Shown here: piece by piece, positions 46,479 through 59,359 of the stretch | Numbering within the stretch: position 1 is the stretch's first letter | How the letters are laid out: every line of letters starts with the position of its first letter | NCBI GenBank assembly: GCA_034509425.1 | Contig: JAVTVJ010001824.1 | Coordinates: forward strand, 1-64,000 | Length of the DNA: 64,000 bases | Direction: 5' to 3' | Source of the DNA: Eopsaltria australis | Lineage: Eukaryota > Chordata > Aves > Passeriformes > Petroicidae | Made by a program: the position numbers and the translations under genes | Notes under the pieces: generated by a model | Told to the model about the DNA's origin: nothing | Seen by the model: the letters and a program-made list of their open reading frames with translations, nothing else | The model's database searches: none

Positions 46479-49400
46479 ATGGGAATCACAAAATTACATG
46501 GACTGGCTGTTCTGGTGACAGCAGGAATCACTGCAGCAGTCTGGTGGGTGTTTAACCTTTGGTAATTATTCTCAACTAGCAAATATTTCTCTTTTCAATA
46601 TTTCTATTGCCCAGACTGAGACATGTTTGTTCTCCACTGTATTTATGCAGGTACAATGTAATCACTTACACAAAGCTAAATTCAAAATCCCCTTTTCTAT
46701 TCAAAAGATGGAAATAAGCAAGTTGTGGACACTTTTAATCTCTTCTGTGAAATTCTAAAAGTGTGATGAATTGGGCCCTGTGTATTCCTGTGAGCCCAAG
46801 TGTGAGTTTTCATGTTCACACCCCACAGTGACGCCTCTGTGCTCCAGACTGATGCATTAGGGGTTTAGCTTTTACATTTTTCAAATCCTGTCCTGCTTTA
46901 GGGTATAACTCCAAATTCCAAATTACTGCTGGAACACACAAATTGCATATAAAGTGTTAGTTACTGTCTTCACATTTTGGTCAGACAAAACAATCCGTCA
47001 GGGCCTGATACTCCAGGACACCCCACAGTCTCAGGCCCTGAGCAGTATAAACAAAAGGGAGTTAGAGGGGGAGCAAACTGAGGGAATGTGAGTTCATTGA
47101 GTTCATTACTTGAAGCTGTAATTGGAGGATTAACCCCTGATATGTAAATGAACCAAACTTGTAATTGTCTAAAAAACTTGTGACCATTTGTCCCTTTTGG
47201 GTGCAGGCCCTTGAGGAGGCTTTGTCTGCCCTTAATGCACCTGAAGGCCCTTCATTAAATAGATCCACTTTGTTCTCTTAATTCCATCCAGCCTCTGTTT
47301 TTGAGTGAACCTGAAAAAGGCATCAAGAGCAGCACGAGGATCCTGGCAGAGCTGGGGCTCTGTGGAGGGGGTTTAGCTGTGTTTACTCTGCACCATGGTC
47401 AGTTTGAGTGTCCCTTCGCTGTCACAGAGAGGCTTTCACAGTGTGTGCTCAGTGCTCTGGGGCCTGAAATCAGATCAAGGGGGGTTAATTCAGAGTTTGC
47501 TGAACAATATTGGAGATCTGTTCCAACTGGAGGAATCAGGACAAGCTTTTCATGCACACACTCTCTCTGCAGCAGAGCATTCCTCACAAATGCTCACATT
47601 TTTGTTTAAAATTACACTCTGGTTGACATCAGAGCAGATCCCACACTGATGCTGTGAACACCTTGCTTCAAGAGGCAGCTGCACACTCAGTTTCCAGCAT
47701 CAGCTGAGAGCAAGCTCTGCTCTACAGCAGACACATTTTTAGTTTGGTGCTAGCAGTCTTGGGCAAATTAAATCATCCACAGAGCTCAGAGTTAATAAAT
47801 CTTCAGCTGACACAAGGCTGAAACAGCTGAGCTCTGCACATCCTCATCACCACATTGATCCCACAAATCTGTGTTCTGTTAGCTTTGTTTTATCATTTCA
47901 GTCACCAAGGAAGTAGAGGAAAGGTTGATTTTTGTTTTTATCATTGACTCACTGCTTTCTTCTCCTGTCCAAGGTACCACCAGCCTTTCTCCCCAGCCAG
48001 AGACCAGGAGCTCACAGCCTCCCCTGAAGAGGATCCCGCACTGTAAGTTCATTCTGCAGACCCTGCATTTCTGTCATTCCAGGCCATGGGGACAACACTC
48101 ATCTGAAAAAAAATGATTCTTAAGCAGAAGATCCATGCCCTAGAAATGCTGATTTCATTTTGGGACGAGCAATCCTGCAGTGCCCATAAAAGGCTCCTCT
48201 GCTGAGAATGCCTTGAACTGGATGAACTCAGGTTCAGATTCCACAGATATAAAATGGGGAAATGTGAATCCACTGATGCAGCTCCCCCAAAACCATGCAA
48301 TGAGAAGGCATTAACCCCACCTGCTTTGGACACCTCAAAACTGGCTGTCTCTGTACAAGGAACTCATCCAGGCTCCCTCTGCATTCATTGAAAATAACTG
48401 GGCCCTTTAGCAGATTGTCTGCTCCCTCTGATTTAGTGTTGTCCACAAACTTCATGAGAAATAACACATTCTGGATGTAGAATCAAGAAAGAGTTTAACC
48501 TGGCAGTTTACCAGACTGAAACTTCCTAGGCTTTTAATGCTTAATTTCATTTAACTGAGCCATATTTTATTATTTTCTTTTTCTGTCTAATGAATTACTG
48601 CTTTTTTGACTGAGGTTTCCCCTCTTCATCACTTCTTTTGTAATACATGGAGTTGTGTAACTCTCTAGAAATGCTGCTCTAAGGACCCTGTCATGTATTA
48701 CTAAAAGAGAAATAAACATTAATGCTAAGAAAGCAACATGACAAAGACAATGCATTATTTTTGTAATTAATTTGAAATTTAAAAGATTCCAGCCTGAGAC
48801 AGCATTTTCATACCATCATCCACCCCCCAAAAAAAAGTTAATATGGCTAGATATTTTTCTGGGTTTGTGTATATGTGATTCTTTTAATTTCCCTCCATTA
48901 GCCTGTTTAATCTGTTGCTTTTAGTAAGAGTTTCCACTTTTTTTTTTTCCTGCTGGAAAATCAGGAATCAACTGGTGGGTTCCCATTCAGTGACCAATCC
49001 ACAGGAACCTGCATGAATGATGAGAAAGGAGAGCAGTGACCTCTGCTCTGTGTCCTGTGGACACAAACCCATCAGCAAAATACAAATTGTTTCCAAGGTG
49101 TTTGGCCTTACTGGACGAGGTTCCAGCTGTGTAGAAGTAAAACTGAATTTTCCAAAGATGCACCAGAGAAAAAGACACGTTGTAAATAATTTTTAAATGG
49201 ATTAATTTGCATTCAGCTCTGCTTACACCAGCTGAGTAATCTGTTAAATGGAGCTCAAGTTGTATATGAAGGTCAACTAATGTTAATCTAATATAAATAT
49301 TAATACAATATAATATCACATATATATACACTATCACATATATATATACTATCACATATATATATATACTATCATATATATACACTATCATATATATATA

Positions 49401-52400
49401 TACACTATCATATATATATATACACTATCATATATATATATATATACTATCATATATATATTGTCATTAATATAATATATCTAATATAATATATCTAATA
49501 TAATAGTGTTTAAGATGGAGTCTGGATACTCACTGACACTGAATCACAGGGCACTGTGCTTTAATAACATTGATGTGATTACTGCTGCAACACAAAGATC
49601 TCTCATGGGGCTCAGCTCTCAGAAAATGTGAAACATCTGTGCCATGATGTATTCATATATCTTTCATTTCTCCCTCATTTGCAGAAAAGCAGAATTACAT
49701 GAAACATCTCTGAGGCCTCCATGGTGAGTGTAACTCCTCTGGCTCCATGAACCTGGTATCACTTTGTTCTCAGAAATACAACTCTGCCTCTGGCAGGTCA
49801 GGAGAGCTGAGAGCAAGACTGAATGAACAGGAAAGGATGCCTGACTAGAAAAGCTGCTCTTCCAGAATCCTGGAAATGCACAGATGAAGAATTTTTAATT
49901 TGTTTACTTTCAGAAAGGAAACTGAGAAATTATGGTGAATGCTGAAAATATTTTGGTTTAATTTTATCTCATTTTTTTGCATCCCCTGTCACCACTCATC
50001 TCAGGAGCTAAAAACAAGAGGCCTTGGCTGATACTTTTTTTAGTGGTAACAATCAGCATGATACGTGATGGGTAAATGACTGTGAAATGAACATTTTAGG
50101 TCACTGGGATAAATTATTTTCTGGAATTGCCTATTCTAGAGCCATCTGCATTAGGAAAAAAAATTAAATAATAAAAGGGGTATGGACATACTGGAGAGAG
50201 TTTAACAAAGGATGATGAAGGGGCTGGAGCTGTCTCCTGTGAGGTGAGACTGAGAGAGCTGGGATTGTTCAGCACAGGGAGCAGAAAGCTCTCACATCTG
50301 CTCTGGAAAGCAGCCTGGCTGAACTCAGAGCAACAACATTCCTTGTGGGAGGGGGATGTTCCTCTGAGTGCCACAGATAAACCAGTAAACAACACCCTGG
50401 GAAGCATCAGGGAAATACCTGTCCATCATCCCAAAGGAATTAGGGAGAGTTCTTTCCAAAAGAGGAGATCAACCCTGCTGAAGAGACTCAGTCAACACAC
50501 AGGTAATGAGCAGAAAACCAGGGTGCAATCAGAAATCTGTGATATGATCAGAAATCGGTGGGATTATCAGAAAACCAGGGTGCAATCAGAAATCTGTGGG
50601 GTAATTTTTATCACAGAAACATGCTGGAGAATTGCACATCTGGAGCGCTGCAGCTGAGAGTTTTCCAGGAGACACAGGCTGCGAGCAGTGGGTGGATGTG
50701 CAGTGCTCTGTGCTAAGGGAGTGGATGGATTGTGAAAAGCAGCCTCTGAGTGACAGCCACAAACAGCTTGGGAGCAGTAAAACTCAAAGACAGACACATA
50801 CTGCAGGTGTCTGCTCCAGAATTTGGTGACTCACATCTCCGATTTTGCTGACAGCACTTTCTGGTGATGTCAAAGAGAGGCTGGGATGATTAAATCACGG
50901 GTAGACATTGCTGAAGAAGTTTGTGTTTGCCTTCAGGAATTTCCTGGCCCATCCAAACCCTGCCTTCATTCTCACCCCTGCAGGAGACAGGATGTGCCAG
51001 TGCTGACACCCTGGTTGGCTCCAATTGTCTGGGAAGGGACGTTCAGCAGGGACATCCTGAATGCTCAATATGTGCAGAAGAACTTGGTCACTGGAGTGGT
51101 CACTTTTGCTGTTGACAAGTATTGGTTTGTTGTTTCTTTCTTGTCAAATAGTTCAAGCTCTCACCTGCTGCAATGCTGCTCATGCAGCACAAGTGGGAAA
51201 CATTCCAAAGGGTGAATATGAGCAGCTGTAGACTGGGAGGAATGTGATGTGTGAGTGTCACCTTCCAAAGTGAGGCTACTGGCTGGGACAGTTTTGAAAA
51301 GGAAAAAAAATATCCTTGGAAGTATAATTAGCATTTTTACCCCTTGAGATAAAAATTCTAGCTCCTGCTATGTTTTTAACAATAAGCTTTCCCTCTATCC
51401 TGCACTAAAAAATAGAAAAATTCTGTGAAGCTGAGATGTTACTGGGTTTCTGTAAGAGTTTGAAGTTAGAATATTAGCTCTAGTAAAATTATTAATCATG
51501 TTGTTACAGCTTTTATGCTCTTGGGGAGGCTCTTTTTTGAGGTTCTGAGTAAAGAGCTATAGTCCCTCTATCTCCACTGCCATCTTGGAGTTACACAGAC
51601 ACTCCAGGTATTTCAAGGCAATCAAAATAATTTAATAATTTTGACCCTCTCCTGTGAAAACAGACTGAGAGTTGAGGTTGTTGAGCCAGGAGAAGACAAA
51701 GCTCCAAGAAAACCTTAGAGCCCCTCCTGTACCTAAAGGGGGCCACAGGAAAGTGGGAGAGGGATTTTTAACAAAGGTGGGTGGTGAGAGAATGAGGGAG
51801 AGTGGCTTTAAACTGAAAGAGGGGAGATTTACATCAGATATTAGGAAGAAATTCCTCCCTGTGAAGGTGGGGAGGCCCTGGCACAGGGTGTCCAGAGAAG
51901 CTGGGGCTGCCCCTGGATCCTTGGAAATGCCCAAGGCCAGGAAATCTGGGCTAGTGGAAGGTATCCCTGCCCATGGCAGGGGTGGGATGGGATGGTCTTT
52001 AAGGTTCTTTCAACCCAAACCATTCCATGATTCTCTGTTGATTCTATTATGCTCTTGGTGAGGTAGATGTTCCACTGCAGAAAGAGTGCCAGGGAGCAGG
52101 GGAAAGGGAAGGATGAGAAGTATTTACATTATGGAATGATACCAGAGAGCAGCACTGGTGGAAGGCACATGTTCTGTGCACAGTGAAAGCTAAAATGTGG
52201 TGTCATGTGCACAGCATGGGGAAGGTTTGAGGGCAGCAGCTCTGGTAAATAAAGAGCACTAATGTTGTAAGAAGGAGCAATGGATAGAAAAAGACAAAGC
52301 AAATGCACTTGCAAAGCTGTCTTTCTTCAGCAGGAGGAGCCTCTCTCCATGCTTTTCCTTTCCATGTCTCTTAGATATGTCCAGTTCATAGAAGGGTTCA

Positions 52401-53092
52401 TGAGATCTGCCAACAAGTACTTCCTTGCTGGGCACCAAGTGAATTTCTACTTGTTCACAGACAATCCTGAGAAGATCCCTCCCCTTCAGATGGCCCCTGA
52501 GAACCTCCTGTTTGTCATCCCTGTCCAGACCCACCCTGGGTGGGAGGACATCGCCACGAGCCGCATGGACATCCTCAGCACACACATCCAGAGGCAGCTC
52601 CAGCACCAGGTGGACTTTCTGTACTGCCTGGACATCGATGTGCAGCTCCTGGCACACATCGGCGTGGAGATCATTGATGCCCTGGTGGCAACCATCAGCT
52701 CCTGGCAGCTCAGCCCACACCACGAGGACAAAGCCCACGAGACACCCCCTGGTGCCATCCCTGAGGGCCAGGGGCACTTCTGTTACACAGCCAGATTCTT
52801 TGGGGGGAGCGTGGCTGAGGTCTACAAGCTGAGCCGAGCCTGGTTTGAGGGGGTGCTGCGGGACAGGGACAATGGCATCGGAGCTCGGTGGGGAGATGGG
52901 AGCCACCTCAACAGGTACCTCCAGCAGCACAAACCCACCCGCCTGCTGTCCCCAGAGTACTGCTGGGACTCAGAGCTCAGCCCCAGCTTCATCCAGGTGA
53001 AGAGGATGTGCCCTGTGCACAGGGACAGCCAGGGGCAAGCTCCTGACACAGAGGATGGGAGGCCTTTCCTCTTCACAGCCCCACTAAACTGA
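46479..53092 (+). CDS. GT6-family glycosyltransferase (ABO/GGTA1-like), atypical
   Basis: Type II Golgi membrane glycosyltransferase of family GT6. Coding exons: 46479–46561, 47974–48042, 49685–49723, 50984–51118 and 52375–53092; all introns are GT–AG and all phase 2. The sum is 1,044 nt, 347 residues, a normal GT6 length. Exon 1 gives a short cytoplasmic tail and a membrane anchor (about 8–25). Exons 2–3 form the stem. Exon 4 is exactly 135 nt, like ABO exon 6, with [13 protein letters not shown]. The last exon carries the catalytic domain: metal-binding DID at 195–197, FFGGS at 250–254, SHLNRYL at 285–291, LSPEYCWD at 300–307. Odd: Gly284 stands where the family has its catalytic Glu, and the YERR and GDFYY motifs are altered. 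A CR1 and an LTR sit in its introns. Exons 4–5 are certain; exons 1–3 are splice-based inference. Confidence 0.85.
46850..47325 (+). mobile_element. Solo LTR (LTR family 1), copy C
   Basis: Starts TGATGCA and ends GGCATCA. It shares ordered blocks with copies A and B, such as ttggtcagacaaaacaatcc (with A) and cctgaaggcccttca (with B). It lies in the first coding intron of the glycosyltransferase gene, same orientation. It is diverged from copy B, so the two are unlikely to be the ends of one provirus. Confidence 0.75.
49305..49505. repeat. TA-rich tandem repeat (ATATATACACTATCAT)n
   Basis: Repeats of atatatatatacactatcat-like units of about 16–22 bp, followed by aatataatatatct repeats. It lies in an intron of the glycosyltransferase gene, 180 bp before the small exon at 49685. 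Self-complementary TA runs could extrude hairpins. Confidence 0.9.
50205..50312 (+). mobile_element. CR1 LINE fragment
   Basis: Sense CR1 segment: tgaggtgagactgagagagctgg then gattgttcagcacagggagc. It lies in the intron between the 39-nt and 135-nt exons of the glycosyltransferase gene. Confidence 0.6.
51636..52052 (+). mobile_element. CR1 LINE 3' end in last GT6 intron
   Basis: Sense CR1: cttggagagttgag-type start, tttaaactgaaagaggggag, ctgcccatggcaggggtggg, ttcaacccaaaccattccatga and a decayed ATTCTAT tail. It lies between the last two coding exons of the glycosyltransferase gene. Confidence 0.9.
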
Positions 53093-53344
53093 GGGTAACG
53101 GGCAGAGGAAGTTTCCCCTCTGTTTCTAGGGTTGCACACATTTTCTGCATGACTTGGCCCATAAAGTCGCCTTAGCTGGAGACTGCTAAACCCAAGAATT
53201 CCTTCTGTTGGCAACCTTTTTTTCACCTTTTTGCTTGTCAACACTCTTTTCATCTGTGTGTTTACAAGCACAGCCTTCAAGCCATGCTGAGAGCATGTCA
53301 AACTTGACAAGGACAGACTCAAAATGACAGTATTTAGGCATCTG

Positions 53345-53350
53345 AATAAA
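53345..53350 (+). other. Polyadenylation signal of the GT6 gene
   Basis: AATAAA about 250 bp past the stop codon, a plausible 3'UTR end. Confidence 0.6.
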
Positions 53351-56300
53351 GTCAGGTTTGGTCCCCACAGATGAAGGTCTTTGTCTTCTGCTGTCTTGTA
53401 TTATTTGCTGAAAAAGATGTCCTAACTAGATGATAATTTAAGAATCTGAATGGAACATCACTAGCAAGTTTCAATCATTTACTCCTTCATTTCTGACAAA
53501 ATGAAAGCCCCCTTCCTCACTGTTCAAGTTACATTACTATCTGATTAATTTAAAATGTGTGATTCTACAAATCCTGAATGTATGTGGACTATCAAAAGAA
53601 AATTAAATCATATTGAAAGTTTTTCAACCTTCCTTTTTCAGTATTTGCTGTATCTTCAGAAACAGCAATATTTTAATGATGGAATCTTTAGCTGAATTAC
53701 TTCATTAAAGCTTTCTATTGCTCTCAACAGAAATGAGAATGAACAAATAACTGAAAATTATGTACACAAGAAAGAACTGTGGCAAACCAACCCTGTCACA
53801 TAACTCTGCTGCTGCTGGGGGCACTGAACAGGCCACAGGAGCAAGAACAAGTCCATTTGTTATTCTTACTTCCTCCTGTCATGAATGGGTGACTCAGATT
53901 GCCTGAAGAGGCAGAGACAGTGCTTCTATTGAAATATAATGTTGTAAAAATGCAACTTAACAAAGTTAAGCACGAATCAGAACAGGAAGTGGCTGACCCA
54001 TGCTCTGGACACATGAGCAAACCTCCTGGATGTTGAAGTGGATGGGATTATCTCTCCTTTGTCTGGGTTATACATTTATCATAAAATCTCTTATTAAAGT
54101 GATGCTCTTTGCTCCATAAATCTTATTGGGTCTTTGAATGGTGTTGTCTGCTTTATTGCAATTGTATTCTTCAAGAGTGGATTCCCAGATTTGAAAACTG
54201 GACAAGAAGATAACATCAATGTCAAACCTGGTTTGTGCAAAGACTGGGCAGTCAAAGATCACTGGCAAAGGGCCAGGCAAAAGGAATCCGTGTGATATGA
54301 AGAGTTTTCAGATAAAGATTGGTGTGAAAGTTCAGCTGAAGCATTCTGGTGAATGCAGTGAGCATACTAAGGCTGAAAGTAATCAAATCATGTTGGATTA
54401 ATGGAACAGGACACAGATTGAGTTATGAGACTCAGAGAAAGCCAATTCTGGTATGAACCAGCCCTTTTGAGTCACTTTAGGAAGCACAGAATGGTGATGG
54501 TCCAATGAAATCACAGTGCTGAACTCGGTGAGGGGGGAATTTAATATTCTTTTTGCAGCATGTCCCCTCTGCAAGGTTTAATCCTCTGCTGCTCTCTGAT
54601 TTCTCAGTCACACTCTGCCACTGCCAAACGAGTTTTACACGTGAAACTCGACCCCTTGGGAGCCAGGACCCTGCAAGGGTCCCACTCCCACTTCCCACTG
54701 GAGAACAAAGACCCCCACAGGTTCCACAGCCCCACTCCCCTGCAACATCCCAAGGACTGGAAAATCTCTCTTATCCATGGAGCCTCCTCACCCAAAGCCT
54801 CTGGAAACTGTGAACAGGTTTCCCATCACCTTCCCAGGCAGGAATGAACACACAATGCTCAGAGAAGAGCTGACTTGTCAATAAGGAGCACCAAATGCTC
54901 TGCCTTAGCAGCCCTCATCTTAACCAGGTAAGGAAATCTGGCTGAGCCTTGCACCATGCAAATTCCTGCTTTGTTAAACCTGGCCAGGAAAGAGGGTTAA
55001 TGGGGGTGGCTCATGGCAAAATGTGCTGCAACTGCATGCATAGATCAGACTGCAACAAATACAGACTTCTCTACCTGGGCCACAGTGACACAATGCAGCA
55101 GGACAGAGCTGGCCAGAGGAAATGTAATTTTCTACTGTTTCCATTCAGTCAAACAGCTGGCTGCAAGGGATGGTATAATAGTGTTAAAAAGGGGTCCACA
55201 GACAAAAATTTTAATAAAATAATATTGAACATTTATTAGCAGAACAAAGGCAAAAGCAGCACTGGGGGCAGAGCAATATCTGCCAGAGGCACGGGTTTCA
55301 TTCCTTTTACAATGGGTTAAATACTTTTAACTGTTACATGTTCATTAAGCTCAGAAGAAAATTTACATTTCAAACAACCCTTTCCCTCTGGTCTCTGCCC
55401 CCCTTCTCGCCAGAATGTCTCTTCAGGTGCCTGAACAGTGTCAGGCAGAGGCTTCAAGAGCTGTGAATTGCCCTTATCTCTTCTTGTTTCCCTTGAAATT
55501 CCTTTGCACTGCAAGCAATCAGCTCAAAAGATGTTTACAGCTATATATTTATGACTACATATTCCAATCTATCACAATTATCCCTAGGTTATAACTTTAC
55601 AATAGTCTTGTTTCTAATTAACTATATTTTATCATAACACTATTTCTACAAAATATACAAAGAGCCAACATTTATCATTTACTCATCCATTACAATAGAG
55701 TCAGTGCTGAGTTGCTATTTAAATTTTAAGAAAGTATAAAGATTTCTTGTGGAATTTAGCATTACCAGCTTCCAAATTCTAGTGCCATTAGTAATAAGAA
55801 ATCAGTCTTTAAAGGTTAACAAATGGTTCAGCCTCCTGGGCAATCTGACACACATTATCAGAGCTTTTGCCAATGCCAAGGGCTCCCTTCAGACATGGAA
55901 TGGGGTTTGCATGTTGTAACTCACTCCTGTGGCATTTCCCACCTCTTGTGCAGGAAGAGCCACGAGGACCCAGTAATGAGGATAAACACAGGTGATAGTG
56001 AGTGGTTCTGCTTGAGAGGAAGGAACAAATACCTGGCACAATCATGTCAGGCCAGGCAGTGAGCTGGGATGTGTCACTGAGTTACACTGAGATAATGGGG
56101 GAGAAAGAACCCAGAACAGAAAGCTAGAACAGTGCACAAAGCCTCCATCACTCCTAACCTAGGAGTAATTGTTGAAGAGAAGGTTACATTGAAGTGTCAT
56201 GAGAGGGGGAGGATGTTTATTTCAGTTTGTCCCAGGTGGATCTGATACACTGCTTCCACAGGCTCCCTCCCCTAATTAGGTCCTCATTGAGAAGACACCT

Positions 56301-58384
56301 GGCAGGTCAACTGAAATGAAAAAGTAATTGATGCACGTGTTTTAAGTAAATAAAAAGAGCACTGACATCTGACCTTATGAAGGAATTGGAATTCTAAAGT
56401 CAGGAAATTTTTGTAGGGGGTGTTTTGGAAGAGGAGGAGATTTTTTTTTTCCCCCTGAACCTTTTTTTATAGGTAAGGTTTGTTTTTTTAAAACAACTTG
56501 CTACCATTTTGGGTACTCAGACACTGTGGTTTTGCTATAAATCAGGATGCCTTTCAGAGCTTAAAAGAGGAAAAATGAAACTGGTCATTTCCTTATGTTC
56601 CTTAGTAGCCCACACCACCCAGAAAAGATGCCCAGGATCTTTTCCGCTCCATGTGCTTGTCCACACAGGCTCTGCAAAGGAAAGATTTGCATCCAGATTT
56701 CCACAGACTTGAATATGGATATTGTGGCTGAGGCTGGCAGCTGGAGCAGATTGCTGTTGATCCTTTAGAGTCTTTGTACTTCCAGGTATAAACCAGGTGG
56801 AACAGATCTCCTGAAGCTCATCAGTGACAGCTCTGAGGTTATTGCCACTTCTTTGGCATGAAGGGGCTGAGATCTCACTGATGGAATCCAGCAGACCTGA
56901 ACTCATGGCTGAGTTGTTACCTGTAAGAAGAAAATACACGCTTTCAGCTGGGTGAATGAGAGCCAGCTGTCCATGTTCATACATTAAGAGGTTCTTATTA
57001 AATCTCAGGTTCAGATAATATGGACAATTTACTGCCATCACAACATTCTTACTTTTTTCCTCCATCCACACTAAATCTGCTTGTTTTCTTGAAGTGTGGA
57101 TAGAAACTGAACACAAATAAGTTAGGCCAGAGGAAGCTGTATTTTGTTTTGTTGGGGCCTACAGATTGAGGTAATGGGTGGAAAATGGGCAGAACAAACT
57201 AAACTAAAGAGCCAAGAGTGGATCTGGGCAAGGGATCCGTAGGATAGGTGACCAACACATCTGGATTGGGCTCAGATCTTCAAACTTGGAACAAAACCTG
57301 ATGGGTTAAAATTGAGCACAAACAGTAACAAACAGGCACGTGGCTGAACCTGCCCAGGGCACTGGAACTCAGAGCAGACCAGTCCAGCTGGTGAATGCAG
57401 AAGGACTGGCTGGGGATGGAACAGGACAAGCTCACAAGGTGGGGCAGGCCAGGAAATCAGTGATGAATCAGAATGGAGCAGCCTGTGATGGCCTGGCCTC
57501 TGGCATGGTAAATCAATGGCTCAACATGGAAATTGTGGCCTCTAAAGAGAGACTCATGCTGTGGCTCAGGTGTGACAGGACCAGGGCACAGCAAATCCAG
57601 GCTTCTAAGAAAATATTGATGGATATGGCTAAGTGAGGAGTGGAAATGGATGTACCAGAGTAGGGTGGCAAAATATGAAGCCAGAGCAGGTTGGCTGTGA
57701 TGCAGAAGTGAATGTAAGTAAGGAAGGAGACAGAGGTCAGCCTTATCACACTGTTCTCCACTGGCAGTGAGTTTTCCAGCTGTACACAAAGGCATCTTCA
57801 GAAACGCCTCCAGCAGTGCTTGTGACACAGCTCTGCGAGGCTGCTGAACCACCCACACCCACACAAACCCTCCCCCAGCTCCTCCTTCCTCAGCAGCAGC
57901 TCCAGCAGCTGCCATTCCTGTCTCTCCAGGCCCTGCCTGCAGCACAAACCCGGCAAACCCAGGCTGCTGCTTCCATCTGCTGCCCACAGTGCTCAGTGCA
58001 GCCACTCCTCACCTGGGAGCCTGCAGGAACAGCAGCACTTTGAACCAACCTTCCCCAGCCCTGTGGCACCTGGGTTACTCAGCAAAAAGGAGAACTCAAG
58101 CAGAAGTTACACCACGGATGTACCAGAACAAAGAAAACGTGTCACTGCTGTCACACACCAGGAGACTCTGGGTGACAGCGTGTGACTGAATGAGCCTGAG
58201 GAGCCTGCTTGGCATGAATGGATGTAAAATCACCTCCCTTGGCTATGTTTTCACCCAGAGCAGGATGAAATTGGCCTTGTGGGCTGCAAGGATGCATTGC
58301 CAAGTCATGCTGAGCTTCCCCATCCCCAAATCCCCACATCTTTCTCTTTAGGGTTAGTGTCAATTTATTCTTCAGACTATTCTT
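53351..58384. other. Intergenic; unrecognised open frame only
   Basis: About 5 kb with no recognised gene. A minus-strand frame at 56535–57116 (193 codons, first true ATG at about codon 17) and another at 57457–58005 are open but resemble no family I know and lack splice support. 55190–55620 is AT-rich with minus-strand AATAAA and could be repeat-derived. Confidence 0.45.
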
Positions 58385-58625
58385 GTGCTGGGGATTGCCC
58401 TGACCCACCTGTGGCACCTTGCACGTGGCCTTGTTGATCATGATGGCCACAGCCCCATCTCTCCAGCCTGTCCAGATCCCTCTGTGTGCATTAATACTGA
58501 GCTCAGCCCAGCAGGGCACAGCTGCCTGGCACTGGGGAGCCCAGAGCTGAGCCCAAAGCTGAGCCCAGCACTCCAGGCGTACCCCCACCAGTGCTGGGCT
58601 GAGGGGAAGCATCACTTTTCCTGAC
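58385..58625 (-). mobile_element. CR1 LINE fragment, antisense
   Basis: The plus strand reads ggggattgccctgacccacc, ttgcacgtggccttgttgat and agcccagcactccaggcgta, matching reverse-complement CR1 mid-region text but decayed. Confidence 0.65.
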
Positions 58626-59359
58626 CAGGTCTCCCCTTAGACAATAAACTATGGCCAACAATTCTTTGGGTGTGACCATCCAGGCAATTCCTCACACACA
58701 AGTGATCTGAGTGATCCATCCCTAACTCTCTCCAGCTCTGATGTTACAGGGGTGCAGCATCAAAAGACAGCAGTTCCCAGTCTCATCTCCGTTTGTATTG
58801 ATGTGATCCCCCATCCCTTCAGAAAATGGAATATTTGTGTTTGTTACAAAGTTGAGAGCAATTAGCTGGAGTTCACAAGGACTTGTGCAATTAGACTGAC
58901 TCCTGAGATTCACAACTTTCCTGCCTGGGGATTGGCCCTGTCCCCAATTCTCTACAGCCCAGGATCTCCCCTGGGAGGGACTCACTAAACACAAAGGCCC
59001 AGTTAAAACTTGGTGGAACTCTAATGCCTTGGGACGTGTTCACTCAGTGTCTTGGAAAGAAACTTCATTGAGAAGAGGGAATAGGCAGCAAGGGATGTGA
59101 GCAGGGGCACAGGGGAAGAGCTGGAGAAACTGAAAGGAAGAGGAACAATCAAAATATTTATAATATCAATGACCGCAGACTGACACGCTGCAGGAAGTTC
59201 CTGATCTGTCCCAATTCAAGGTCAAAATAATCTGCTCATTTGTCTTGTTTGAGGGCAGATTTGCTGTGGAACCTGAAGTGTTTTACCCATTATATCCAGG
59301 GCTGATGACAGGGAAGGTCAGTTCTGTGAGGACTTTGGCTCTCAGAAAGGTGGGGCTGC

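Noticed and set aside
45073..47325. LTR copies B and C as the two ends of one provirus
   Set aside because: They are too diverged from each other, and the sequence between them holds a GT6 exon rather than retroviral genes.
50984..53092. Assigning the gene as GLT6D1 or ABO
   Set aside because: GLT6D1 lacks the DxD motif that is present here, and ABO-specific residues are not conserved; only the GT6 family can be supported.
57457..58005. 182-codon minus ORF
   Set aside because: No ATG-supported start, Ala/Gly-rich N-terminal part from a CAG/CTG-rich stretch, no domain.
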